From JBEATZ01 sp041178545 (GTDB lineage Bacteria; Planctomycetota; UBA1135; UBA2386), in the NCBI GenBank assembly GCA_041178545.1, contig JBEGVB010000189.1, positions 1 to 9,927 on the forward strand: a stretch of DNA of 9,927 nt, written 5' to 3'. The position numbers were made by a program, and so were the translations under genes. Shown one piece after another: positions 1-6,507 of the stretch. Numbering within the stretch: position 1 is the stretch's first letter; each line of letters starts with the position of its first letter. Under the pieces are notes generated by a model. It did not search any database and was not told where the DNA came from. It saw nothing but the letters and a program-made list of their open reading frames with translations.

Positions 1-158
1 CGAGGCGAGAACCGCTGGTCGACGTAGCGCAGCTCGCACGCGAGGTGGGGGAGCCCGAACACCGCAAGCGAGACTGCATAGGTCCACGCCGGCGCGAGTT
101 GTGCTGCGGCCGCGAGTGCCAACACTCCTGCAGCTGCGAGGACGCGCCCGGGCGCCAA
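1..158 (-). CDS. N-terminal part of a hydrophobic membrane protein (cut by window edge)
   Basis: Reading leftward from a TTG at 158, an open frame with GC-rich third positions runs off the window. It encodes about 52 residues. Residues 5-40 are dominated by Ala, Leu and Val and suggest one or two membrane helices, followed by a more polar stretch containing LPHLACELRYVDQRF. The TTG lies one base after the TGA of the upstream small membrane gene (TGA-G-TTG), and a purine-rich AAGGA sits about 12 bases before it inside that gene. This arrangement suggests translational coupling. No ATG or GTG start is available between the previous in-frame stop and this TTG. I do not recognise the family from this fragment. 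The coding call rests on frame, composition and the coupled geometry. Confidence 0.55.
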   Translation of the reverse strand, partial: MAPGRVLAAAGVLALAAAAQLAPAWTYAVSLAVFGLPHLACELRYVDQRFSP

Positions 159-159
159 C

Positions 160-306
160 TCAGTCCCCGTCCTTCGGACGGTTCCTGCGGCGCACGATCA
201 CGAGACCCAGGAGCAGGGCCACTGCTGCCGCCGTCGCGAGCACCAGGACCGGGCTGCCCGGCTCGAGGACCACGATGTCGGCTGGGAACGGGAGGGAACC
301 GTGCAT
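160..306 (-). CDS. Small single-pass membrane protein, 48 residues
   Basis: This is a short gene of unknown function. Residues 1-17 are weakly polar, residues 18-38 form one clear membrane helix rich in Ala, Val and Leu, and the tail is basic then acidic (RRRNRPKDGD). By the positive-inside rule the tail should face the cytoplasm. The ATG at 306 is preceded by AGGA at a fitting distance (CCAGGACGAAATGCC). The same frame stays open back to 507, but that extension is Arg, Gly and Pro-rich without protein character, so I take 306 as the start. A strong hairpin lies just upstream. The gene is followed after one base by the TTG of the next membrane gene, so the two probably form an operon. A helix followed by an Arg cluster also resembles the end of sorted surface proteins, but 48 residues leaves little room for cargo. 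Confidence 0.6.
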   Translation of the reverse strand: MHGSLPFPADIVVLEPGSPVLVLATAAAVALLLGLVIVRRRNRPKDGD

Positions 307-527
307 GGCATTTCGTCCTGGAGCCCGGCGGGCGCACCTGCCCGCCTGTCTGCCCACCCGCATCACACCATCTCCACGATGCCGATGCCACCGGGCCCAA
401 GGGAGCAGGGGTTGCCGACCCCGGAAAAGGGGGCTAAGAGCGCGGTTCGGTTCCCCTCTCTGCCGATGTAGGTTTGCCCCTGAGGCCCCCGGTCCACACC
501 GGGTCACGCGCAGGCAACGGACTCGCC
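307..527. other. Divergent intergenic region between the small membrane gene and the radical SAM gene
   Basis: This 221-base spacer must hold promoters for both directions. Besides the hairpin at 327-346 it has a second perfect inverted repeat, CCCGGT (488-493) and ACCGGG (498-503) with loop CCAC, ending 24 bases before the radical SAM start. A weak plus-strand promoter fit is TTCGGT (446-451), 17 bases, TAGGTT (469-474). I would not rely on it. I see no tRNA and no convincing additional small gene. Confidence 0.4.
327..346 (-). promoter_or_regulatory. Strong GC hairpin upstream of the small membrane gene
   Basis: A perfect 7-bp inverted repeat (GGCGGGC at 327-333, GCCCGCC at 340-346) flanks a 6-base loop. 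On the minus strand its near edge is 20 bases before the ATG at 306, so in a transcript it would sit in the leader just ahead of the ribosome site. No T-run follows in either direction, so it is not a classic terminator. A role in leader structure is inference. Confidence 0.35.
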
Positions 528-2099
528 ATGAAGGTCACGCTGATCCACCCGCCGGTCTACATCAACAAGAACGGCCTCACTGCGCTCCGACCCAGCCTCC
601 CTCTGGGTCTTGCCTACATCGCCGCAGTGCTGCGCGACGACGGCCACCAGGTCTCGGTGGTGGACGCACTCGGGCTCGCGCCCGAGCAGATGATCCCCGA
701 CGGCGACATCTGGCGCCTCGGCCTCAAGCCGGAGGAGATCATCGAGCGGGTTCCTGCGGACACGCAGGCCATCGGCGTCACCTCGATGTGGTCCTACTCG
801 TGGCCCATCGTGCGCGAGCTGATCCACAAGCTGCGCGCGGCGTTCCCGGGCGTGCCGATCGTGTGCGGTGGCGAGCACTTCACGGCCGTACCCGACCTGT
901 CCATGGAGCAGGCTCCCATCGACTACATCGTGATGGGCGAGGGCGAGGAGACGGCCATCGCGTTGTTCCGTGCGATCGAGCTGAAGCTCGACATCACGGT
1001 CATCCCCGGCGTGGCGCACCGCGGCGCCGACGGCAAGATCGTCAAGAACCCGCGCCGCGACCGCATCCGCAACATCGACGAACTGCCCTGGCCGGCATGG
1101 GAGCTGTTCGACGTCGAGGCCTACTCCTCCAACCGACTCGTCAGCGGCATCTACTACGGCAAAACGGTGCCGATCCTCGCCACGCGCGGGTGTCCGTACC
1201 AGTGCACCTACTGCAGCTCGCCCAACATGTGGACCACGCGCTGGTTCGCACGCACGCCCAAGGACGTGGTCGACGAGATCGAGACGTACCATCGCAGGTA
1301 CGGCGCGAGCAACTTCCCGTTCCAGGACCTGACGGCGATCCTCAAGCGCGAGTGGGTGGTGGACTTCTGCCGTGAGATCGAGACCCGCGGCCTGAAGATC
1401 ACCTGGCAGCTCCCTGCGGGTACTCGCAGCGAGATCATCGACGAGGAGGTCGCACGGTTGCTGGTGCGCTCCGGCTGCAAGTCACTCAACTTCGCCCCGG
1501 AGTCCGGCTCGGAGCGCACCCGTGCGCACATGAAGAAGATGCTCACGGACGAGAAGCTCTTCCGCGCCGTGCACGCGTCGGTGAAGGCTGGGCTCAACGT
1601 GGGGGCCTTCTTCGTGCTCGCGTACCCGACCGACGAGGTCGAGGACATGAAGGCCACCGTGCGGCTGGCCGCGCGGCTCGGCCGCGCGGGCATCGACGAC
1701 GTGAGTGCAGGCTTCTTCTTCCCGCTGCCGAGCACGGAGATCACGCGCCAGCTCGAGAAGGAAGGGCGCGTGCACTACGACGACGCGTTCCTCAAGCTGC
1801 CGATCTACGTCCACAACAAGTTCCTGAGCGACGACCGCCGCTTCAACGACCACTTCACGGCCAAGCAGCTCACCAAGTGGAAGTACAAGGTCGTTGCGGC
1901 CTTCTACATCAACTCGTTCTTGTTCCGGCCCGGTCGCGTCTTCCGCATCCTGTGGAACTTCCTGCGCGGCAAGGAGACCTCCAAGATGGAGTCGTTCCTC
2001 CACGAGACCGTGCGCAAGTTCAGGCTGCGCAAGTCGGAGACCCAGCGGCCGCGCGCTGCCGTGTCGTCGCCCGCGATGGTCGCGGGCACCAAGAACTGA
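528..2099 (+). CDS. B12-binding domain radical SAM protein
   Basis: This is a 523-residue cobalamin-dependent (class B) radical SAM enzyme. The N-terminal Rossmann-like domain (about 1-150) has the family's marks: an HPP near the start, PLGLAYIAAVLR, VVDALGL, CGGEH at 113-117 and GEGEE at 137-141. The cobalamin ligand motif DxHxxG is absent, as is usual in this class. The radical SAM barrel follows, with the cluster motif CPYQCTYC (Cys222, Cys226, Cys229) intact and the usual preceding DELPWPAW segment. The last 80 residues are basic and aromatic. Members methylate or rearrange unreactive carbons in lipids, cofactors and natural products. The substrate cannot be read here. The ATG at 528 begins the conserved MKVTLIHPP. 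An in-frame TTG at 474 would add 18 unconserved residues. The Shine-Dalgarno match is weak. The gene faces a glycosyltransferase and shares no operon, so context does not fix its role. Confidence 0.93.
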   Translation: MKVTLIHPPVYINKNGLTALRPSLPLGLAYIAAVLRDDGHQVSVVDALGLAPEQMIPDGDIWRLGLKPEEIIERVPADTQAIGVTSMWSYSWPIVRELIHKLRAAFPGVPIVCGGEHFTAVPDLSMEQAPIDYIVMGEGEETAIALFRAIELKLDITVIPGVAHRGADGKIVKNPRRDRIRNIDELPWPAWELFDVEAYSSNRLVSGIYYGKTVPILATRGCPYQCTYCSSPNMWTTRWFARTPKDVVDEIETYHRRYGASNFPFQDLTAILKREWVVDFCREIETRGLKITWQLPAGTRSEIIDEEVARLLVRSGCKSLNFAPESGSERTRAHMKKMLTDEKLFRAVHASVKAGLNVGAFFVLAYPTDEVEDMKATVRLAARLGRAGIDDVSAGFFFPLPSTEITRQLEKEGRVHYDDAFLKLPIYVHNKFLSDDRRFNDHFTAKQLTKWKYKVVAAFYINSFLFRPGRVFRILWNFLRGKETSKMESFLHETVRKFRLRKSETQRPRAAVSSPAMVAGTKN

Positions 2100-2102
2100 T
2101 CA
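2097..2102. other. TGATCA: abutting stop codons of two convergent genes
   Basis: TGA at 2097-2099 ends the radical SAM gene. TCA at 2100-2102 is the complement of the TGA that ends the minus-strand glycosyltransferase. The two coding regions therefore touch with no spacer inside one palindrome (CTGATCAG at 2096-2103). The same arrangement recurs at 9503-9508. Confidence 0.9.
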
Positions 2103-3281
2103 GCTGCGCGCGCGGGTGCGCGCGACCAGTTCGTGCAGCAGTTCCACCTGCTGACGCGCCACAGCGTCGGCGGACACAGCCGTGCTTGCCCACGCGTGTG
2201 CAGCTGCGCCTGCAGCTGCCGCTGCCGCGGGGTCGCGCAGCCAGCGCAGGGTGGCTGTCGCCAGCTCGGCGGGGGACTCGACGACGGTGCGACACGACTC
2301 GGGGGCGTCCACGCCCTGGGCACCGAGTCGGTTGGTCACCACGGGCAGGCCGTGTGCCAGGGAGGCGATGCCCTTCATGCGGAAGCCGCCGCCCGACCAC
2401 AGCGGGCCGAGCATCAACCGTGCCTGCGACAACAGCCAGTGCAGGTCGGGCACCAGGCCCACGAGCTTCACGCCCGGCGCACCCTCGAGGTCCAGGATGC
2501 GGTGCTGGTTGCTGCCCGCGAGCCACAGCTCCGCCTCGGGCAGCTCCGCACGGACGAGCGGCAGCACCTCGCGCACCAGCACGCGTGCTGCCTCGGGGTT
2601 CGGGTGGTGGTCGTAGTCGCCGAGGAAGAGCGCGCGCGGCGGCGCCTCGGCAGGGCGCACCGGCACCGCAGGCACCGGCACCAGCGGCATGCGCCGGCGC
2701 ACGTCGACCCCCGTCGCGGCACGGATGGTGCCAGCGTCCTCGAACGTGAGCGCCTGCACCTGCGTCGCCAGCGGGTAGTTGCGCCTCACGTGCTGACGCC
2801 AGAATCGCGCGTCCCACCGGTCGGCCCAGCTGCCGAGGTCTGTCACCGGGCGAACCGGCGCGCCAGCCTCGTGGTCGGTGAACAGCGTCGGCAGGTCGCG
2901 AAGCAGCGGCAGGTACTGGGCCATCTGGGCGAGTTCGACCATTGCCACGTCGGGCGCGAACTCGGCACGGGCACGCTGCACCAAGGCTCCGACGCCGCGG
3001 TGCCAGTGCTTGGCGACGACCAGCGGGCGTCCGCACACGCCCCAGTGCCAGAGCATGCGTGCCTTGTGGGCCAGACTGCCTCCCGTTCCCGCGTAGGGGA
3101 CCGAGGCCTGCCAGGCCCACGGCCCTGCTGCCACCTTGGCCGGGTCCTCGTTGCGACGCAGCCAGGCGAGCCCAAGCTCTGCATGCTGCGCCAGGCCCTC
3201 GCACAGGCTGCCGAGGTAGAGGCCTCCGCCGTGGGGGGCTGCCGTGTCTGGCAGGAAGGGGGAGAGGAGCAGGATCCGCAA
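2100..3281 (-). CDS. GT4-like glycosyltransferase (GT-B fold)
   Basis: This 393-residue protein probably transfers a sugar from a nucleotide donor to a surface glycan or secondary product. The N-terminal domain opens with RILLLSPFLPD and a Gly-rich turn (HGGG, 17-20), as in the nucleotide-sugar glycosyltransferases related to PEP-CTERM/Stp1-type enzymes. The C-terminal domain begins with LFLGDYDHHPNPEA (218-231) and carries the donor-site segment GPLWSGGGFRMK (292-303, with Lys303). The family's glutamate three residues after this Lys is Ala306. I place the start at the TTG at 3281 because the conserved fold begins there and GAGG stands five bases upstream. The open frame continues to an ATG at 3431, but the added 50 residues have non-coding composition. 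There is no signal peptide or membrane anchor. The acceptor is unknown. Confidence 0.85.
   Translation of the reverse strand: MRILLLSPFLPDTAAPHGGGLYLGSLCEGLAQHAELGLAWLRRNEDPAKVAAGPWAWQASVPYAGTGGSLAHKARMLWHWGVCGRPLVVAKHWHRGVGALVQRARAEFAPDVAMVELAQMAQYLPLLRDLPTLFTDHEAGAPVRPVTDLGSWADRWDARFWRQHVRRNYPLATQVQALTFEDAGTIRAATGVDVRRRMPLVPVPAVPVRPAEAPPRALFLGDYDHHPNPEAARVLVREVLPLVRAELPEAELWLAGSNQHRILDLEGAPGVKLVGLVPDLHWLLSQARLMLGPLWSGGGFRMKGIASLAHGLPVVTNRLGAQGVDAPESCRTVVESPAELATATLRWLRDPAAAAAAGAAAHAWASTAVSADAVARQQVELLHELVARTRARS
2107..2124. terminator. Possible hairpin terminator at the convergent junction
   Basis: CGCGCGC (2107-2113) and GCGCGCG (2118-2124) form a perfect 7-bp stem with a GGGT loop, beginning 8 bases after the radical SAM stop. 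It could end plus-strand transcripts. It has no following T-tract and lies inside the last codons of the opposing gene (an RTRARS tail). The alternating GC may therefore only reflect Arg and Ala codons. Confidence 0.3.
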
Positions 3282-3520
3282 CAGGGCCTCGGCAATGAAC
3301 GGGAGTGATCTGAAGCCCCAAATGCCCTGTTTGCAAGGGCTTGCGATGGCATTGCGCCCCAATGGGTCAGCAATGCGGCCAGACAGCGGCAGGTGCGCCT
3401 TGAGCCCGGTCGAGGCGCAATCAATAATCACGCCGCCGGGAACGGACGCGGATTTGCCAAAGGGCCTCGATCCGCACCAGCGCTCCCGAGCGCCTTGATA
3501 CCCCTGGAAGGAATGCCGTC
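3282..3520. other. Divergent intergenic spacer, less GC-rich than its flanks
   Basis: This 239-base spacer separates the TTG of the glycosyltransferase from the ATG of the HEAT-repeat gene. Positions 3310-3440 are visibly richer in A and T than the genes. They include a short palindromic cluster around CCCTGTTTGCAAGGG (3325-3339), a likely hairpin or operator. A near-palindrome GCGCTC CC GAGCGC lies at 3480-3493, 27 bases before the HEAT start. The plus-strand promoter is listed separately. I find no convincing minus-strand promoter. Confidence 0.45.
3400..3428 (+). promoter_or_regulatory. Sigma70-like promoter for the HEAT-repeat gene
   Basis: TTGAGC at 3400-3405 (four of six to TTGACA) and AATAAT at 3423-3428 (five of six to TATAAT) are separated by exactly 17 bases. 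The -10 lies in the most AT-rich stretch of the spacer. Transcription would begin near 3435, giving a leader of roughly 85 bases before the ATG at 3521. This is the best promoter match I see in the window. Confidence 0.45.
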
Positions 3521-5110
3521 ATGAACGACACGGTACGCGACATCCTTGGCCTGCTGGAGCACGGCAGGGCGGAGCTGCAGGTGGCAGCCGCCCAGGTGCT
3601 CGGCGAACTGCGGCCCAAGGACCCCGTGGTGTGCCGTGCGCTCTCGGCCGCGGTCTCGCGGTCCCTCGTGCTGGGACGCTACGCGACGGAAGCCCTTGCG
3701 AAGCTTGGGACTACGGACGCGCTTGACGCCGTGGTGCGCTGCCTGTGGGAACATGATGGCCTTGCCGACCACGTGCAGCACCTGCTCGGCGAACTCGGCA
3801 CTGCCGCACATCCTGCGCTTGCCCGTGGCTTCGAGGAGGCTCCCGTGGAGCGCAAGGGACGCGTGCTCGCGGTGCTGGGACGGAACCTGACGGCGGACAG
3901 CCTTGCCGTCGTGGTCAAGGCGCTGCGCCTGCCCCTGCTCGCCGCCGACGCGGCGCGGGTCCTGGACGCGGGTGCCGACCAGATCCAGCCTGCCGACCGG
4001 AAGAAGTTCCGCGAGGTGTTGACCGCATCCCTCGACGGCACCGTGCCGGAAACCTGCACGGTGCATGCCCTTGCAGCGCTCGGCCGCGTGGACGCTGCGG
4101 GCGCACGCCCGGTCCTGCTCAAGCACATCGACGGGTCACAGCCTGCAGCCGTGCGAGGCGCCGCGCTCCGCGCGCTTGCCGGCGCCCAGCTCACCGCTGC
4201 GCAGGTGAAGTCGTTGCTGGACGCGCTCGAGGACACGGCCCAGAAGCCGGTCCACGAGGCGATCCGCGAACTGCTTGCAGGCATGCCGGAGTGGCCGGAG
4301 GGAATGGCCGGCACGCTCAAGAAGCTGCTCGCGGCCCGGGCGCCGGAGCAGCGGCTGTTCGCCCTGCGCGCGCTGCGGACGGCACAGGGTGCCGAGATCG
4401 CCAAGCTCGCCATGAAGTACCTGCGGCACCAGGACGAGGCGTTCCGGGACGCTGCAGCTGCCGTGCTGGAGAACAACCGCACGGCGCTCGACCCGATGCT
4501 GCGCATGCTGCAGGTGGAGAGCGACCCGAGCCAGCTGGCGCGCGTCGGCCGCATCCTCGCCAGGCTGTGCGCCGGCATGCAGCCTCGCCAACTCAAGCCG
4601 CTTGCGGACAAGGCAGGCAAGTTGATGGCGGCGCACAGCACCGCAGGCGAGGCCCTGTTCGACGTGGTGATGGCAGCCAACGGCAAGGCCGTGGCCGGCC
4701 AGTTCGTCGAGCAGGCCGTCAAACTGCGCCGCGCCAAGCGGTTCCCCGAGGCGCTGCACGTGCTGGCACGGCTCGCGACCACCGAGCACTTCGACGCGGA
4801 GGCTCGCTACCAGCTGGGGCTCACCCGGCTGTTGGTCGACCAGGCGCGCGCCGTCGAGAGCGATGCCCCGGGCAACCCGGCCATGGGGTTCTTTGCCGTG
4901 CTCGTGCGCGAGAACTTCCCGCTGCTGGAGCGGTTGCGCAAGGAGTCGATGCTCGGCCCGGAAGGCGTGCTCAAGGTGGCTCGTCACTTCCTGCAGGGTG
5001 TGGGTGCCGAGCGGCGCTTCGGGCTCGATGCCCTCATGTTCCTCGCCACCCGCACCAAGGGCCCCTCGAGCATCGAGGCCAAGAACACCCTGCGCGCCGT
5101 CGGCGCCTGA
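3521..5110 (+). CDS. HEAT-repeat protein with TPR-like C-terminal segment
   Basis: This 529-residue protein is predicted to be all-helical and cytoplasmic. Repeated helix pairs of HEAT type run from about residue 5 to 350. Typical units are LQVAAAQVLGELRPKDP (19-35), TEALAKLGTTDALDAVVRCL and AAVRGAALRALAGAQL (199-214). A stretch at about 383-418 reads like a tetratricopeptide repeat (RRAKRFPEALHVLARLA followed by AEARYQLGLTRLL). Such solenoids bind partners and have no catalytic residues. The N-terminus lacks a signal peptide. The ATG at 3521 follows a good ribosome site (GGAAGGA, about 8 bases before it). The gene is monocistronic. It faces a divergent glycosyltransferase and a convergent psd, so context gives no partner. 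Confidence 0.85.
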   Translation: MNDTVRDILGLLEHGRAELQVAAAQVLGELRPKDPVVCRALSAAVSRSLVLGRYATEALAKLGTTDALDAVVRCLWEHDGLADHVQHLLGELGTAAHPALARGFEEAPVERKGRVLAVLGRNLTADSLAVVVKALRLPLLAADAARVLDAGADQIQPADRKKFREVLTASLDGTVPETCTVHALAALGRVDAAGARPVLLKHIDGSQPAAVRGAALRALAGAQLTAAQVKSLLDALEDTAQKPVHEAIRELLAGMPEWPEGMAGTLKKLLAARAPEQRLFALRALRTAQGAEIAKLAMKYLRHQDEAFRDAAAAVLENNRTALDPMLRMLQVESDPSQLARVGRILARLCAGMQPRQLKPLADKAGKLMAAHSTAGEALFDVVMAANGKAVAGQFVEQAVKLRRAKRFPEALHVLARLATTEHFDAEARYQLGLTRLLVDQARAVESDAPGNPAMGFFAVLVRENFPLLERLRKESMLGPEGVLKVARHFLQGVGAERRFGLDALMFLATRTKGPSSIEAKNTLRAVGA

Positions 5111-5116
5111 GCGCCG
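5101..5116. terminator. Short hairpin at the HEAT/psd convergent junction
   Basis: CGGCGC (5101-5106) and GCGCCG (5111-5116) pair perfectly around CTGA, which includes the HEAT gene's stop codon. There is no T-run. It sits at the start of the 28-base gap between convergent genes, so a role in ending plus-strand transcripts is possible but unproven. Confidence 0.25.
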
Positions 5117-5138
5117 CAGGGTCCAGGCGCGTGGGGCC

Positions 5139-5918
5139 TCAGCCGATCGGCACGGGCGCGCCCATGACGGTGCGCGTCTCGGCCGCGACCGGTGCGAATC
5201 CGCTGCCTCGTGCCAGCACCACGATCGCGGTGGAGCCGAAACCGAACTGACCCAGTTCGTCGCCTGCCCGCACCGTGGTCCCGGCCTGTGCCGTCACCAG
5301 CGTGTCGCCCACGTTGAGCGCGCCCACGAGCACCACGGCGGCCTCGCGCCCGTCGGGAAGCTCGAACGCGAAGACGTGGCGCGCGTTGCGTACGAACAGG
5401 TCGCGGACCGAGCGCACGGCCGGCGGGTTGACGGGGAACAGGGTGCCACCGATCGGGCGGACCGAGGTGATGCGCCCTGCAAACGGGCTGTGCACCCGGT
5501 GGTAGTCGCCTGGCGCGAGGTAGACGGTTGCCTGCGTGCCGTCGGCGAGGGCTCCTGCGAGCCTGACGTCGCCAAGCAGGTCGGCAAGTGCGTAGTCGCG
5601 TCCCTTGACCTGGGGGACCCGTGCCCCGGCCACCGGGCCTGCAGTCACGACCTTGCCGTCACAGGGCCACACCAGCGGGGCCGAGGCGACCGGGCGAGCA
5701 CCCGGGCGGAGCGGGCGCCGGAAGAAGGCGGCGAGGCTCGGGTAGTCGGCGAGGTTGCCTGCCATCTCGGCGAGGTTGGCGCCGTAGCGGCCGGCGAACC
5801 AGCGGTAGGCGGGGCCGCGCAGGCTGCGAGGCAGCGGGATGCGCGTGGCGAGCCCGGTGAGTCGGGAGAGGGCCACCTTGGGCAGCAGCGTGAGCAGGAG
5901 CGAGCGGACCGCGGTCAC
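5139..5918 (-). CDS. psd: Phosphatidylserine decarboxylase proenzyme
   Basis: This 259-residue protein decarboxylates phosphatidylserine to phosphatidylethanolamine at the inner face of the membrane. The key residues are present. Asp87 in CDGKV and His140/His143 in YLAPGDYHRVHSP supply the charge-relay residues. GST at 228-230 (in FGFGSTAIVV) is the self-cleavage site, where Ser229 becomes the pyruvoyl group. The cut should give a beta chain of 228 residues and an alpha chain of about 31. It is shorter than the roughly 320-residue E. coli enzyme but retains the family's N-terminal half (LADYPSLAAFFRRPL at 56-70). I take the GTG at 5918 as the start, since the hydrophobic amphipathic N-terminus begins there. 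The frame stays open far upstream, but that part is antisense to the LysM gene. The ribosome site is weak. No phosphatidylserine synthase gene adjoins it. Confidence 0.95.
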   Translation of the reverse strand: MTAVRSLLLTLLPKVALSRLTGLATRIPLPRSLRGPAYRWFAGRYGANLAEMAGNLADYPSLAAFFRRPLRPGARPVASAPLVWPCDGKVVTAGPVAGARVPQVKGRDYALADLLGDVRLAGALADGTQATVYLAPGDYHRVHSPFAGRITSVRPIGGTLFPVNPPAVRSVRDLFVRNARHVFAFELPDGREAAVVLVGALNVGDTLVTAQAGTTVRAGDELGQFGFGSTAIVVLARGSGFAPVAAETRTVMGAPVPIG

Positions 5919-5996
5919 GCCACCGTTGTCGGGTCCGGCTGGCCGCGACGCAAGACCGCGGTTGCCGTCGGGGCCCCGCGACGTGAAGATCGCACC
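5919..5996. other. Short divergent spacer between psd and the LysM lipoprotein gene
   Basis: These 78 bases must hold the 5' regions of two divergent genes. They are almost entirely GC. The only clear structure is a 10-bp palindrome CGGGGCCCCG at 5969-5978, 18 bases before the ATG at 5997. I see no -10/-35 pair worth naming. Confidence 0.4.
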
Positions 5997-6506
5997 ATGC
6001 CCATCTGCCGGATGCTGCTGCCCCTCGCGTCGCTCGCGTGCCTTGCTGCATCCTGCACCCAGGAGTCCATCGAGGCCACCAACCCGGACGGCGTGCTGGT
6101 GCTCGAACTCGGCGGGGCACAGACCGAACTCGGCGAGGACCTGGTGCGCGCAGGCGTGCAGTTGCTGCCGCAGCGCAAGTTGTCGGAGATCAAGTTGCCC
6201 GACGATGTCGTCCCCGAGGTCATGGTGCAGCCGGTGCCCGAGGGCACGAGGCCCGAGGACGAGCCGCGCAAGGAGCCTGCTCCCGATGGCACGGCCGGCC
6301 CGGAGGGTGAAGCACCCTCGCCGGAGACGGGTGAGGCGGTCGTGGTCCTCGGCAAGGGCCAGACACTGTTTGCCATCGCCAAGAAGCACCTTGGTTCTGC
6401 CACGCGCTACAAGGAGATCCTGAAGCACAACGGGTGGACCGAGGCCCAGGCCAAGCGCTTGCCGCCCGGCACCAAGGTGAAACTGCCGCCGCGGCAGCGC
6501 AGCTGA
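5997..6506 (+). CDS. LysM-domain lipoprotein
   Basis: This 169-residue lipoprotein is predicted to be membrane-anchored and to bind peptidoglycan. It has a lipoprotein signal peptide: Arg5, a hydrophobic core (6-18) and LAASC ending at Cys20. A middle region with no recognised fold follows (about 21-80), then a Pro, Glu and Gly-rich linker (about 80-113). A C-terminal LysM domain occupies about 114-165, with GKGQTLFAIAKKHLGSATRY, then KEILKHNGW and a closing LPPGTKVKLP. I choose the ATG at 5997. The ATG at Met6 would leave the signal peptide without a positive charge. Only a weak GAAG precedes the start. Its stop is followed by one base and then the trmO start, so the two are probably translated together. 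Confidence 0.88.
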   Translation: MPICRMLLPLASLACLAASCTQESIEATNPDGVLVLELGGAQTELGEDLVRAGVQLLPQRKLSEIKLPDDVVPEVMVQPVPEGTRPEDEPRKEPAPDGTAGPEGEAPSPETGEAVVVLGKGQTLFAIAKKHLGSATRYKEILKHNGWTEAQAKRLPPGTKVKLPPRQRS

Positions 6507-6507
6507 G

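Noticed and set aside
395..470. tRNA-like T-loop (GGTTCGGTTCC) in the left spacer
   Set aside because: The invariant A58 is missing, and I cannot fold matching acceptor, D and anticodon arms around it.
307..507. Extension of the small membrane gene to a start at 507
   Set aside because: The extra 67 residues look like translated spacer and contain the 327-346 hairpin. The ATG at 306 has a better ribosome site.
504..1292. Long open frame on the minus strand inside the radical SAM gene
   Set aside because: It is antisense to a clearly conserved protein, and its translation is rich in Arg, Asp, Val and His without recognisable motifs. Such frames are expected in very GC-rich DNA.
101..1375. 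Plus-strand open frame of about 424 codons
   Set aside because: It is Arg, His and Pro-rich, out of frame with the radical SAM gene, and crosses two real genes and a spacer. It is a composition artefact.
3282..3431. N-terminal extension of the glycosyltransferase to the ATG at 3431
   Set aside because: The extra 50 residues have atypical composition for this genome, cover the likely regulatory region, and precede the point where the conserved GT-B N-terminus begins.
4863..5996. Upstream extension of the LysM lipoprotein frame
   Set aside because: It overlaps the HEAT gene on the same strand and psd on the other, and would bury the signal peptide. The lipoprotein signal fixes the start at 5997.
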